A stretch of 64,000 nt of DNA from Achromobacter animicus (GCF_902859585.1 NZ_CADIJM010000001.1:990149-1054148), one strand, 5' to 3'. Shown: positions 1 through 8,778, counted from the stretch's first letter. A program made the numbers and translations. Notes: a model not told the origin generated them from the letters alone.

Positions 1-602
1 GTCAGCGCCAGATAGATCAAAGCCACTACCAGGTAGGTTTCCAGCGAGCGATATGACACGCTGATGATCTTCTGCCCTTCGTGCATCAGATCGTGAATGG
101 TCAACAGCGAGACCAGCGCCGAGTTCTTGATGAGCGCGATAAACTCGTTGCCCAGCGGCGGAATCATGCGCACGAATGCCTGCGGCAGGATGATGATGCG
201 CATCGCCTGGCCGGACGACATGCCCAGCGAGCGCGCCGCCTCCGTCTGGCCGCGATCCACCGACTGGATCGCGCCCCGCACGATCTCCGACACATAGGCC
301 CCGGAATACATACCCAGGCCCAGCACGCCGCAGGCGAACGCCGGGAGCGTCACGCCGAACTGCGGCAGGCCGAAGAACCAGATGAACAACTGCACCAGCA
401 GCGGCGTGCCCCGGAAGAACAGCAGGTACGTGCTGCACAGGTGGTACGTGATGCGGCGCTGCGGGTTGAGGCGGCCGATCCCGACCAGCAGCCCCATCAC
501 GCAGCCCAGCAGCAAGGCGCCGGCGGTCACCTCGATGGTGACCAGCGCGCCCCGCATCAGCGCGTCGAAGTCGGCGAAGACGGGTGAAAATTCCAGGTTC
601 AT
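1..602 (-). CDS. Polar amino-acid ABC transporter permease (HisM/GlnP type), partial
   Basis: Inner-membrane permease of an ABC importer for polar amino acids. About 200 residues are visible; the C-terminal end lies beyond the window start, so the gene is incomplete here. It has several hydrophobic segments and the cytoplasmic loop that docks the ATPase (EAA motif, EAARSLGMSSGQAMR, around residues 120-135). The ATG at 602 overlaps the TGA of the upstream binding-protein gene (ATGA), so the two are translationally coupled. The ATPase subunit is not visible and probably follows outside the window. The family is clear; the substrate is not. Confidence 0.9.
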   Translation of the reverse strand, partial: MNLEFSPVFADFDALMRGALVTIEVTAGALLLGCVMGLLVGIGRLNPQRRITYHLCSTYLLFFRGTPLLVQLFIWFFGLPQFGVTLPAFACGVLGLGMYSGAYVSEIVRGAIQSVDRGQTEAARSLGMSSGQAMRIIILPQAFVRMIPPLGNEFIALIKNSALVSLLTIHDLMHEGQKIISVSYRSLETYLVVALIYLAL

Positions 603-1342
603 TTCGCGGGCGCCTCGAACCACTTGTTCACGATGGCCTGGTAGCTGCCATCGGCCTTCAGCTTTTGCAGCGCGGCGTTCAGGTCGCGCGTGAGCTCAGG
701 CTTGTTCTTGGGCACGGCGATGCCATAGTCCTCGGTCGTGACCTGATCGTTCAGCACGGTCAGGCCGTTGGTGCTCTGCGCGAACAGCTTGGCCGCGGGC
801 TTGCCCGTCACCGCGGCATCGGCGCGGCCGATCTGCACCAGGTTGAACATCTCCTGGTTCTTTTCGACTTCCACGCGCTGCACCTTGGGGAAATGCTCTT
901 TCAGGTAGTTCACTGACTTCGTGCCGACCTGCACCGACACCTTGCGGCCATCCAGATCCTTGATCGACTTGACGGGGCCGTCGGCCTTGGTCAGGACCAC
1001 AAGGCCGCCAGCGTAGTACGGATCGGTGAAATCGACGACCTTGCTGCGCTCGGGCGTGATGTAGATGGCGGACACCGCGATGTCGGCGCGGCCGGCCTGC
1101 AGCGCCGGAATCAGGCCCTTGAAGTCGATGTCGATCCATTCAACCTTCTTGCCCATCGCGCCGGCCAGCGCTTCGACCAGCTCGATGTCAAAGCCGGTGC
1201 GCTTGCCGTCCTTGACGAATTCCATCGGCGGGAAGGTGGCGTCGGTGACGGCGCGGATCGTTTCCTGGGCGTGCGCGGCGCCAGCGGCCCAGGCGAGGCT
1301 CAGGGTCAGGGCGGCGGACAGCAGGGTGCGGCGAGTGGTCAT
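599..1342 (-). CDS. Polar amino-acid ABC transporter substrate-binding protein (SBP_bac_3)
   Basis: Periplasmic receptor that captures an amino acid and delivers it to the downstream permease. It has 247 residues, normal for family 3 binding proteins. A Sec signal peptide is visible (Arg-rich start, hydrophobic core, AHA cleavage near residues 23-25), followed by FPPMEFVKDGKRTGFDIEL, the usual start of the fold, and a DLDGRKVSVQVGTKS segment in the second lobe. It overlaps the permease by 4 bases. A set of imperfect 12-base repeats lies just upstream. Ligand specificity (lysine/arginine, glutamine or other) cannot be read from the sequence. Confidence 0.93.
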   Translation of the reverse strand: MTTRRTLLSAALTLSLAWAAGAAHAQETIRAVTDATFPPMEFVKDGKRTGFDIELVEALAGAMGKKVEWIDIDFKGLIPALQAGRADIAVSAIYITPERSKVVDFTDPYYAGGLVVLTKADGPVKSIKDLDGRKVSVQVGTKSVNYLKEHFPKVQRVEVEKNQEMFNLVQIGRADAAVTGKPAAKLFAQSTNGLTVLNDQVTTEDYGIAVPKNKPELTRDLNAALQKLKADGSYQAIVNKWFEAPAK

Positions 1343-1468
1343 GGTGGGGTCCTATGGAGGTGGGTGCGACAGGTGGTACGACGGTGGGTACGACGATCGT
1401 TGCGGCTAGGTACGGGCTAAGCGATGAAGCAGGTGAAACAGGTATTCGATAAGGCGGACGACACGGCG

Positions 1469-2209
1469 TCAGGCGGCCTTCAGGCGCTCCGAGATGCGGC
1501 GGGCGGCCGCGAGGGTCATCTCGATCAGCGCGTCCGGATGCTGCGCGGCGCGGGTGGACGGCGCCATCAGCGTGATCGAGGCCACGGCCTGGTTTGCCCG
1601 TTGAAAGATCGGCACGCTAACGCCCCAGACGCCGGCGTCGACTTCGCTGTCGGTCACGGCATAGCCCTGCGCGCGGATGGCCTCCAGCTCGCCGGTCAGG
1701 CGGGCGGCATCCACGCCGGCTTCATCGGCCAGGTAGGTCAGCGCGGCCTGCAGGCGGGCCTGCGGCATGAACGCCAGCAGCGACTTGGCCGACGCGCCGC
1801 GCGCCAGCGGCAGCCCGCGGCCCTTGGTGAACGAGCAGCGCAGCGGATGCTGGCTTTCCACCATGTCCAGGCACACGGCCTGGTCCTTCACGGCGACGAG
1901 CAGGCCGATGGTCTCGCCGGACGACGCGGCCAGCGCGGCCATGTCGGGTTGCGCTTCGTGAATCAGGAACGACGACTGGTCAAAGCCCCAGGCGAGCTGC
2001 ACGCACAGCGGGCCGGGTCCGTACTCGCCTTCGTGTTCGGCGACGAATCCCCAGCGCTTGAGGAGCGCGATCTGCCGGTAGAGCGTGCTCTGCGCCAGGC
2101 CCGTTTTCTCGGTCAGGGCGGCAATGCTGAGCGGGCCGTCGTGCCGGGCCAGGGTGGCCAGCACATACAGGACGCGATCCGCGCCCGCCCCGACAGACGA
2201 TTCCGACAT
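1469..2209 (-). CDS. IclR-family transcriptional regulator
   Basis: DNA-binding regulator of 246 residues. The N-terminal winged helix-turn-helix (about residues 12-70, with PLSIAALTEKTGLAQSTLYRQI) is followed by the IclR effector-binding domain (about 85-245, with GETIGLLVAVKDQAVCLDMVE). It reads in the same direction as the amino-acid transporter 126 bases downstream, so it may control that operon, itself, or both. A 6-bp inverted repeat lies 11-28 bases upstream of its ATG and is a candidate autoregulatory operator. The effector is unknown. Confidence 0.92.
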   Translation of the reverse strand: MSESSVGAGADRVLYVLATLARHDGPLSIAALTEKTGLAQSTLYRQIALLKRWGFVAEHEGEYGPGPLCVQLAWGFDQSSFLIHEAQPDMAALAASSGETIGLLVAVKDQAVCLDMVESQHPLRCSFTKGRGLPLARGASAKSLLAFMPQARLQAALTYLADEAGVDAARLTGELEAIRAQGYAVTDSEVDAGVWGVSVPIFQRANQAVASITLMAPSTRAAQHPDALIEMTLAAARRISERLKAA

Positions 2210-2219
2210 GAAGATTCAA

Positions 2220-2237
2220 CTCCCAGCAATATGGGAG
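2220..2237. promoter_or_regulatory. Inverted repeat upstream of the IclR gene, candidate operator
   Basis: CTCCCA, a 6-base spacer, then TGGGAG form a perfect 6-bp inverted repeat just upstream of the regulator start. Position and symmetry fit autoregulation by a dimeric IclR-type protein. This is inference; no consensus for this particular regulator is known to me. Confidence 0.4.
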
Positions 2238-2321
2238 CGAGATTATCAATTTGTGGCGGTTTCCCTTCTGATTTTTCCCATCGATTGAGAATCGCAAGGG
2301 AAAACCCCGAAATCCGGGCGT

Positions 2322-2345
2322 AAAAAAACCCGCCGTGAGGCGGGT
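2322..2345 (-). terminator. Rho-independent terminator of the ankyrin gene
   Basis: On the minus strand ACCCGCC, loop TCAC, GGCGGGT is followed by a run of T. The hairpin sits 46 bases past the ankyrin gene stop and separates that gene from the IclR regulator. Confidence 0.85.
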
Positions 2346-2390
2346 TCTGATGGGCCGGTAGCGGGATGTTTCCGCATCTGCCGGCGATCG

Positions 2391-3269
2391 TCACGGCGCG
2401 GGGGGCTTCTCGTAATCCGACAGCCCGACGCCGGAGACGCCCTTCACACCACCACCGGGCGCCGCAGCGGCCGGTGCCGGCGCCGACGGGGCCGCAGGCG
2501 CTGGAACCGCCGCCGGCGCCTCAGCCGCCGGCGCGGTATCCGCTTGCTGGGGCGCGCCCTGCGCGGCTGCGCGGCGTTTGCGCCTGGCGTCCTCTTCCTT
2601 CTTGACCAGCGCCGTCAGCTCGGCGGCGAGCGACGCCGACTTGCCCGTGGCCGCCCACGCGGCGGCGTCCTGCCCCTTCGTGTCCTGCGTGGTGACGTCG
2701 GCGCCGGCCTTGAGCAGCAGCTCGACCATGGGCTTGCGGCCGGACAGCGCCGCCATCATCAGCGGCGTCTCGCCATTGGGCGCGGGCGCATTGACCATGG
2801 CCTTGTTCGCCAGCAGCAGCCGCGCCATTTCCATCTGCCCCTTGGACGCGGCGTAATGCAGCGGCGTCCAGCCCAGGCGGTTGACCTGCGCGCCACGGGC
2901 GATCAACTTCTTGGCGCGTTCGGTTTGCCCCGCGATGGCCAGGTACATCAGCGGCGTCTCGCCCGCCGGGTTCTCGGCATTGACGTCCGTGCGCTTGTCC
3001 GCGGCCAGCACGTCGAAGACGTTCCAGGCGTTGTCCACGACCGCGCGCATGATGGCCGGCTGGCCGTTCTTGTAGCGCACGTTGGGATCCGAGCCTTGCG
3101 CCAGCAGATCCTTGATGTCGTCGGGATAATCATTGGCGACATAGACCCACCAGTCGGCGGGATTGGCGGCCTGCGCCGCGGGTGCGGCCAGGCCGATGGC
3201 CAGCGCCAGCAGACCGGCGCGGCCGCATGACAGTAAGGCTTGATGGGCGGAGGCGATGCGGATGGCCAT
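2391..3269 (-). CDS. Exported ankyrin-repeat protein
   Basis: Protein of 292 residues with a signal peptide (hydrophobic LLALAIGLAAPAAQA, cleaved near residue 28). About four ankyrin repeats follow (roughly residues 55-195, with GETPLMYLAIAGQ, GWTPLHYAASKGQ and GETPLMMAALSGR). A charged stretch (KKEEDARRKRRAAAQ) and a Pro/Ala-rich low-complexity tail end the protein. Ankyrin repeats bind other proteins, so a periplasmic scaffold role is plausible; the partner is unknown. I chose the ATG at 3269 because GAGGAC lies five bases upstream; a TTG at 3287 is in frame but lacks this support. It ends in its own terminator. Confidence 0.85.
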   Translation of the reverse strand: MAIRIASAHQALLSCGRAGLLALAIGLAAPAAQAANPADWWVYVANDYPDDIKDLLAQGSDPNVRYKNGQPAIMRAVVDNAWNVFDVLAADKRTDVNAENPAGETPLMYLAIAGQTERAKKLIARGAQVNRLGWTPLHYAASKGQMEMARLLLANKAMVNAPAPNGETPLMMAALSGRKPMVELLLKAGADVTTQDTKGQDAAAWAATGKSASLAAELTALVKKEEDARRKRRAAAQGAPQQADTAPAAEAPAAVPAPAAPSAPAPAAAAPGGGVKGVSGVGLSDYEKPPAP

Positions 3270-3307
3270 GGCTGTCCTCGGATGCAAATTCAGTGAATCG
3301 GGATGAC

Positions 3308-4078
3308 CTATTTCTTGATCTTGCTGAACAGCTTGAAGAAATTGTCGGTAGATGCGCGCGCGACCTCGGCCGCCGTGATGCCGCGCAGGTCCGCGATCTT
3401 TTCGGCCACGTGGATCACCTTGGACGGATCATTGAGCTTGCCGCGGAACGGCACCGGCGCCAGGTACGGCGAGTCGGTTTCGATCAGCAACCGGTCCAGC
3501 GGGACCTTGGCGGCCACTTCGTGCACGATCTGCGCGTTCTTGAACGTGACGATGCCGGACAGCGAAATGTAGAAGTTCTGGTCCAGCGCGGCCTGCGCCA
3601 CTTCCCAGGTCTCGGTGAAGCAGTGCATCACGCCGCCCGCCTCGGCCGCCTTTTCCTCGGCCAGCATGCGCACGGTGTCCTCAGCGGACGACCGGGTGTG
3701 TACGATGAGCGGCAGGCCCGCGTCGCGCGCGGCGCGGATGTGGCGGCGGAAACGTTCGCGCTGCCAGTCCAGCGGCTCGGACAGCCGGTAGTAGTCCAGC
3801 CCGGTTTCGCCAATGGCCACGACCTTGGGATGCTCGGCCAGGCGCACCAGTTCTTCGGCCGTGGGGTCCGGCGTATCTTCGTAATCGGGGTGCACGCCCA
3901 CCGACGCCCACAGGCGCGGCTCGGGCTCGACCAGCGACATCAGGCCGGGCCATTCCGGCATGTTGACGCTGACGACCAGCGCGTGCGTGACTTGATTGGC
4001 GGTCATGCGGTCAAGAATGGCCGGCAGATCGTTGGCAAGCTCGGGAAAATTCAGATGACAGTGTGAATCGACGTACAT
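3308..4078 (-). CDS. TatD-family metal-dependent deoxyribonuclease
   Basis: Hydrolase of 256 residues with a TIM-barrel amidohydrolase fold. The first metal-binding motif is at the N-terminus (DSHCHLNF, residues 4-11, His6 and His8). GETGLDYYR carries the bridging Glu, LPLIVHTR and GGVMHCFTE carry further His ligands, and LLIETDSPYLAP carries the last Asp. Family members are 3'-5' exonucleases linked to DNA repair. The start is set by homology: longer upstream reading lacks family sequence. It is the last gene of the mltG-tmk-holB-tatD operon, 17 bases after holB, a common order in beta- and gammaproteobacteria. Confidence 0.93.
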   Translation of the reverse strand: MYVDSHCHLNFPELANDLPAILDRMTANQVTHALVVSVNMPEWPGLMSLVEPEPRLWASVGVHPDYEDTPDPTAEELVRLAEHPKVVAIGETGLDYYRLSEPLDWQRERFRRHIRAARDAGLPLIVHTRSSAEDTVRMLAEEKAAEAGGVMHCFTETWEVAQAALDQNFYISLSGIVTFKNAQIVHEVAAKVPLDRLLIETDSPYLAPVPFRGKLNDPSKVIHVAEKIADLRGITAAEVARASTDNFFKLFSKIKK

Positions 4079-4095
4079 GGAGAGTCTGGTAGGGC

Positions 4096-5145
4096 TTACG
4101 CCTGGCAGGATAGCACCACGCGTTGCAGGGTGGCGTGGGCGAAAAGCTTGGCGTTCAGGGGGTGCGTGGCCAGCGCGCGCTGGCGCGTCAGCCAGCGGGC
4201 CGATTCGGCCACGCGGGCGGGATTGATACGGGCGGCAACCTGCGCCACACCGGCTTGCAGCGACGGGAAATAGCGCACCGGCGCGCCCGCGCTGGCCAGC
4301 ATCAGATCGGTGTAGAGCCGTTGCAAGGCATCGATCCATTCAGCCGCCGCCACCTTTTCCAGGGATTCGGCCAGCGTGCCGACATCGGGCGTCTGGCACT
4401 TGGACAACGGATTGACCAACTGGCCCAGCCACGCCGGACAGGCGGATTCGCCCGACTGCGCCAACCGCAATGCCGCCAGCGGCGCGCCGCCTGCGGCAGC
4501 CAGCCATTCGCGCGCCGGTTCCACGTTCTGGTCGCGCAACCATTGCAGCGCCGTATCCGCATCGGGCGCGGGCAGCGGCAGCCGGCGGCAGCGCGACACC
4601 AGCGTGGGCAGCAACCGGTCCGGCGCGTCCGCGACCAGCAGGAAGACGGTATGGGGAGGCGGTTCTTCCAGCACCTTGAGCAAGGCGTTGGATGACACGA
4701 CGTTCAGCGCATGGGCGGGATACAGCAGCGCCACGCGCCAGCCGCCACGGTGCGTGGCGGTGTTGAACCAGGATTCCAGCGAGCGGATCTGGTCGATACG
4801 GATTTCCTTGGAGGGCGCGCGCTTGGCGGCGCCCGCCGCCGGCTCGGCGTCTTCGGCCTGTTCGGCCGCGTCCGCGCCCTCTTCCACGGCCACCGCCTCG
4901 GGGCGGATACGGCGCAGGTCCGGGTGATTGCCGCTGGCGAACCAGTTGCAGGCCGCGCAGTGGCCGCACGCCAGCCCGTTCTCGGGCGTCTCGCACAGCA
5001 GGCTGGCTGCCGCCGCGATGGCGAAATCCAGCTTGCCGATGCCGGCCAGCCCGTGCACCAGCCAGGCATGCGCGAACCGGTCACGATTGCCCAGCCACGC
5101 ACGGGCCGTCTCCATCTGCCAGGGGTGGAACTGGGGCGCGCTCAT
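4096..5145 (-). CDS. holB: DNA polymerase III subunit delta prime
   Basis: Clamp-loader subunit, 349 residues, acting with delta and tau/gamma to open the sliding clamp. It shows the P-loop-like GLAGIGK (residues 32-38), the four-cysteine zinc module (Cys51, Cys60, Cys63, Cys66) and a conserved block (NALLKVLEEPPPHTVFLLV) containing the usual sensor region. An acidic, Ala-rich insertion of about 30 residues (roughly 83-113) interrupts the AAA+ core and looks lineage specific. The start overlaps the tmk stop by 4 bases. Function is firm from family and neighbourhood. Confidence 0.95.
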   Translation of the reverse strand: MSAPQFHPWQMETARAWLGNRDRFAHAWLVHGLAGIGKLDFAIAAAASLLCETPENGLACGHCAACNWFASGNHPDLRRIRPEAVAVEEGADAAEQAEDAEPAAGAAKRAPSKEIRIDQIRSLESWFNTATHRGGWRVALLYPAHALNVVSSNALLKVLEEPPPHTVFLLVADAPDRLLPTLVSRCRRLPLPAPDADTALQWLRDQNVEPAREWLAAAGGAPLAALRLAQSGESACPAWLGQLVNPLSKCQTPDVGTLAESLEKVAAAEWIDALQRLYTDLMLASAGAPVRYFPSLQAGVAQVAARINPARVAESARWLTRQRALATHPLNAKLFAHATLQRVVLSCQA

Positions 5146-5765
5146 GCAGGAACGGCCAGCAGCTCGCGCAGGCCCGCCTCGAGGTCTGCGCGGATCTGAG
5201 CAATGGAACGGGTGGAATCGACGACTCGGATGCGGTCGGGATCGGCCTTGGCGCGGGCATGGTAGGCCTCGCGGGTGCGCTCGAAGAACGCCGCGCCTTC
5301 GCGTTCGAAGCGGTCGGGCTCGCGCGCATCGGCCAGCCGCGCCCGCGCGACTTCAAGCGGCACGTCGAACAGCCAGGTCCGATCGGGACGGCCGGCGCGC
5401 ATCCAGTCTTCCAGGACCGCCACGCGCTCGGCGCCCAGGCCGCGGCCGCCGCCCTGATAGGCGTAGCTGGCGTCGGTGTAGCGGTCGCAGACGACCCACG
5501 CGCCGCGCGCAATCGCCGGCTCAATGACCTGGCGGGCGTGTTCGCAACGGGCGGCAAACATCAGCAGCGTTTCGGTGTCCAGCCCCATGGCATCGTTCAG
5601 CACCAGCGCGCGCAGTTTTTCGCCAAGCGGGGTGCCACCCGGCTCGCGGGTGGACACGACCTCAAGGCCCTGCCCCCGCAGGAAATCCGCGATCCAGTCC
5701 GTGTGCGTGCTTTTGCCCGCGCCGTCCACGCCCTCCAGCGTAATGAAGCGTCCGCGTGAGGTCAT
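5142..5765 (-). CDS. tmk: Thymidylate kinase
   Basis: Phosphorylates dTMP to dTDP in dTTP synthesis. At 207 residues it is full length. The P-loop is GVDGAGKS (residues 12-19), the DRY motif is at residues 94-96 (VVCDRYTDASYAYQGGGRG), and REPDRFEREGAAFF marks the lid region. It overlaps mltG upstream and holB downstream by 4 bases each, so the three are very likely co-translated. Confidence 0.97.
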   Translation of the reverse strand: MTSRGRFITLEGVDGAGKSTHTDWIADFLRGQGLEVVSTREPGGTPLGEKLRALVLNDAMGLDTETLLMFAARCEHARQVIEPAIARGAWVVCDRYTDASYAYQGGGRGLGAERVAVLEDWMRAGRPDRTWLFDVPLEVARARLADAREPDRFEREGAAFFERTREAYHARAKADPDRIRVVDSTRSIAQIRADLEAGLRELLAVPA

Positions 5766-6868
5766 TGATCTTGTCCTTGTGCTGATTCGGGTTCGGGGTC
5801 GGCCGGCGCGGCGGCGGGCGCGGGAGTTGGCGTAGGCGTGGGTGCGGGCGTGGCGCGCTGGCCCTGACCCAGAATGTAGCGGGCGACGTTGCGGTTGTGC
5901 TCGGACAGATTGGCCGAGAACTCGCTGGTGCCGTTGCCGCGCGAGACGAAATACAGGAACTTGTGCTGTTCAGGCTGCACGGCGGCCAGCAAGGCGGCGC
6001 GGCCCGGCGCGGCGATCGGCGTGGGCGGCAGGCCCGGACGCGTGTAGGTGTTCCAGGGCGTGTCGGTCTGCAGGTCGCGCTTGCGGATGCGGCCCTGGTA
6101 GGCCTCGCCCATGCCGTAGATCACGGTCGGGTCGGTCTGCAGCAACATGCCGATCTTCAGCCGGTTGGTGAACACGCCCGACACGCGCCGGCGCTCCGGA
6201 CCGTGGCCGGTTTCTTTCTCGATGATCGACGCCAGGACCAGCGCTTCATAGGGCGTGGCGACGGCCACGTCGGATTGGCGCTTGTCCCAGGTGTCGTTCA
6301 GGATGCGCTGGCCTTCCTGGTAGGCGCGGCGCAGCAGGTCAAAGTCGGTGCTGCCCGGCGTGAAGATATAGGTGTCGGGGAAGAACAGGCCTTCGGGGTG
6401 CTTGATGGTCGAGCCCAGCCGTTCCAACAAGTCTTCGTCGCTGACGCCGTCCAGCGTCTGCTTGACGTCCGGGTTGTCGCGCAGCGCCTGGCGGATCTGG
6501 CGATAGGTCCAGCCTTCCAGGAACGTGATCTGGCGCTGGGTCATGTCGCCGCGCGCCAGGCGTTCGAGCAGCAGCCACGGCGTATCGCCATTGATCGCCT
6601 GATAGCCGCCCGCCTTCATCAGCTTGTCGCGTTCAGACAGACGCGCCATCCACACGAAACCGGGCTCCCACATCGGCACGCCGGCCGCGTTGAGCGCGCG
6701 CGCGACAGTGCGCGGACTGCTGCCCGGATCAACCACGAAGTCAATCTTGTCGGCCGCCAGCGTCATCGGGCGGTGCATCCACATGTAGGCAGCGCCCACC
6801 GCGCCGCCAACGGCCAGAACGATGAGCAGCAGGAACCACAGGACGAAATTTCGGAGTCGCATCTTCAT
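5762..6868 (-). CDS. mltG: Endolytic murein transglycosylase
   Basis: Inner-membrane lytic transglycosylase that cleaves nascent glycan strands and helps set their length. The 368-residue protein has one N-terminal membrane helix (about 8-28) and then the YceG domain. SIIEKETGHGPERRR carries the catalytic Glu (residue 217 with this start), followed by FTNRLKIGMLLQTDPTVIYG. The C-terminus extends past the domain in a Thr/Pro/Ala-rich tail (TPAPTPTPTPAPAAAP) that is probably disordered. The ATG at 6868 and one at 6862 are both possible; neither has a strong Shine-Dalgarno sequence. First gene of the tmk-holB-tatD operon. Confidence 0.94.
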   Translation of the reverse strand: MKMRLRNFVLWFLLLIVLAVGGAVGAAYMWMHRPMTLAADKIDFVVDPGSSPRTVARALNAAGVPMWEPGFVWMARLSERDKLMKAGGYQAINGDTPWLLLERLARGDMTQRQITFLEGWTYRQIRQALRDNPDVKQTLDGVSDEDLLERLGSTIKHPEGLFFPDTYIFTPGSTDFDLLRRAYQEGQRILNDTWDKRQSDVAVATPYEALVLASIIEKETGHGPERRRVSGVFTNRLKIGMLLQTDPTVIYGMGEAYQGRIRKRDLQTDTPWNTYTRPGLPPTPIAAPGRAALLAAVQPEQHKFLYFVSRGNGTSEFSANLSEHNRNVARYILGQGQRATPAPTPTPTPAPAAAPADPEPESAQGQDQ

Positions 6869-7021
6869 AAGTGTCGGAAGTTTAATGGATCGCGGGCCTT
6901 GCCCGGGACACAACCGGGGCCGGATGGCGCGACGCGCCCCTTTGCCCATCGGGGACATGGCAAGCCCGTGCCGGGATCGGGGCTATCATCAGCACTTTGA
7001 TGACGCGATAACCCCGCCGCC

Positions 7022-8020
7022 ATGCACGCCTATTACGCTTCGATTCCCGTCCGCGCCGAAGGTTGCGCCCAATGCGCCCCGCTGGAAGATCTGACGGTCT
7101 TCACCGCCGCCGGCGCCGACGCCCTCACCTTTCTGCACGGCCAGCTCACGCAGGACGTCACCGGTCTGACCCCGGACGCCGCCCGCCTGGCCGGCTATTG
7201 CACCGCCAAGGGCCGCCTGCTGGCCACGCTGGTCATGTGGCGCGGCGCGGGCGATGCCGATGACGCACCCCAGTTCTACGGCATGGTCCGGCAGGACCTG
7301 TCCCAGGCCCTCATCAAGCGCCTGTCCATGTTCGTGCTGCGCGCCAAGGTCAAGCTGGCCGCCGCGCCGCTGCACGTGGCCGGTGTGCAGGCCACCTCGG
7401 AACAGGCCGCCGCGCTGGAAGCCCTGACGGGCACGTTGCCGCGCGCCACCTGGCAGCGCGCGGACCTGCCGTCCGGCACGTGGATCGTCGCGCCGTCGGC
7501 CGACGACCGCCTGCGCTGGTGGTGGATCGCCTCGGACGCGCAGCTGGAACAATCCGGCGCGCTCACGCAGGCGCTGGGACTGGCGCCGGCCGCGCACTGG
7601 CATGCAGGAGACCTGGCGGCCGGCATTCCCTGGATTGCCGCCGCCACGCAGGATGTCTTCATTCCACAAACGGTCAATCTGGACCTGATCCAGGGCGTCA
7701 GCTTCACCAAGGGCTGTTATCCCGGCCAGGAAGTCGTGGCGCGCAGCCACTACCGGGGCACCGTCAAACGGCGCATGGCTTACGGCACCATTGCCGACGC
7801 CGGCCTGAAAGTCCCGGCGCTCGCGGGGGTGGATGTGTTCGACGCCGCGCAGCCCGGCGAAGCCATTGGCCGCGTGGTGCAGGCCGCCACCGACGCGGGT
7901 GTCGTGTCGGTGCTGTTCGAAACCACGCTGGCCGCGCTGCCCGAAGGCGATCTGCGTCTGGCCAGCGCCGACGGTCCCCGCATCGCGGCGGCGCCGCTGC
8001 CGTACTCGATCAATCCCTGA
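7022..8020 (+). CDS. ygfZ: Folate-binding protein YgfZ/GcvT-like
   Basis: Member of the YgfZ/IBA57 family, 332 residues. These proteins bind tetrahydrofolate and support iron-sulfur enzymes such as MiaB. The diagnostic KGCYPGQE signature is present (Lys230, Cys232), followed by RSHYRGTVKRRM. The domain order is like the GcvT aminomethyltransferase without its catalytic residues. It is divergent from mltG with about 150 bases between them, a neighbourhood I recall from related genomes. Confidence in the family is high; the exact client enzymes are not shown by the sequence. Confidence 0.93.
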   Translation: MHAYYASIPVRAEGCAQCAPLEDLTVFTAAGADALTFLHGQLTQDVTGLTPDAARLAGYCTAKGRLLATLVMWRGAGDADDAPQFYGMVRQDLSQALIKRLSMFVLRAKVKLAAAPLHVAGVQATSEQAAALEALTGTLPRATWQRADLPSGTWIVAPSADDRLRWWWIASDAQLEQSGALTQALGLAPAAHWHAGDLAAGIPWIAAATQDVFIPQTVNLDLIQGVSFTKGCYPGQEVVARSHYRGTVKRRMAYGTIADAGLKVPALAGVDVFDAAQPGEAIGRVVQAATDAGVVSVLFETTLAALPEGDLRLASADGPRIAAAPLPYSINP

Positions 8021-8073
8021 TCTTCCGGGCCTGCTCGCGCTGATTTCCGCGCGCGCAGGCCTGGCGGCCATCG

Positions 8074-8763
8074 TCAGACCGCCACCCCGAACAACGCTCC
8101 CACACCGGCCGTCACGGCCATCGCCGCCGCGCCCAGCACGGTGACGCGCAACGCCGCGGGCAGTTTGGGTGCGCCGCCCGCCTTTGCGGCCATGGTGCCA
8201 AGCGCCGCCAGACAGCACACCGACGCGCCGATGACCCAGCCGATCAGGTGCGGTCCGGGCGACACCGCCGCCACCGCCAGCGGCACTGCGGCGCCGCCGG
8301 CGAACGACGCGGCCGACGCCAGCGCCGCCTGCACCGGTCGCGCACGGTTGTGCAGCGAGATGCCTAGTTCGTCGCGCGCGTGCGCGTCCAGCGCGTCGTG
8401 GCTGGTGAGCTGGCGCGCCACCTGTTCCGCCAGATCGCGCGTCAGCCCCCGGGCCACATAAATGTCCACCAGTTCGGCCAGCTCTTCGCCGGAATTGCGC
8501 TTGAGCGAGCGTTGTTCCATGCGCAGGTCGGCGGCTTCGGTGTCGGCCTGGGTGCGCACCGACACGTATTCGCCCGCCGCCATCGACAAGGCGCCGGCCA
8601 CGAGGCCCGCCAGTCCGGAAGTCAGAATTGCGCCATGCGAGGCCTGGGCCGCGGCAACGCCGGTGATGAGGCTGGCTGTCGAGACGATGCCGTCGTTGGC
8701 GCCCAGCACCGCGGCGCGCAGCCAGTTGCTGCGGAAAATTCGATGATGTTCTTTTGCTGGCAT
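8074..8763 (-). CDS. VIT/CCC1-family membrane transporter
   Basis: Integral membrane protein of 229 residues, related to the vacuolar iron/manganese transporters of plants and yeast. The N-terminal HHRIFRSNWLRAAVLGANDG and GLVAGALSMAAGEYVSVRTQ are the family signatures, and three more hydrophobic segments lie in the C-terminal half. It likely exports Fe2+ or Mn2+ from the cytoplasm; the metal is inferred. I set the start at MPAKEHH (8763), which matches family length. Upstream in-frame codons run through a 16-bp tandem repeat and give no family sequence; an ATG at 8778 is a possible alternative. Confidence 0.88.
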   Translation of the reverse strand: MPAKEHHRIFRSNWLRAAVLGANDGIVSTASLITGVAAAQASHGAILTSGLAGLVAGALSMAAGEYVSVRTQADTEAADLRMEQRSLKRNSGEELAELVDIYVARGLTRDLAEQVARQLTSHDALDAHARDELGISLHNRARPVQAALASAASFAGGAAVPLAVAAVSPGPHLIGWVIGASVCCLAALGTMAAKAGGAPKLPAALRVTVLGAAAMAVTAGVGALFGVAV

Positions 8764-8778
8764 TGCCGGAAAACCCAT

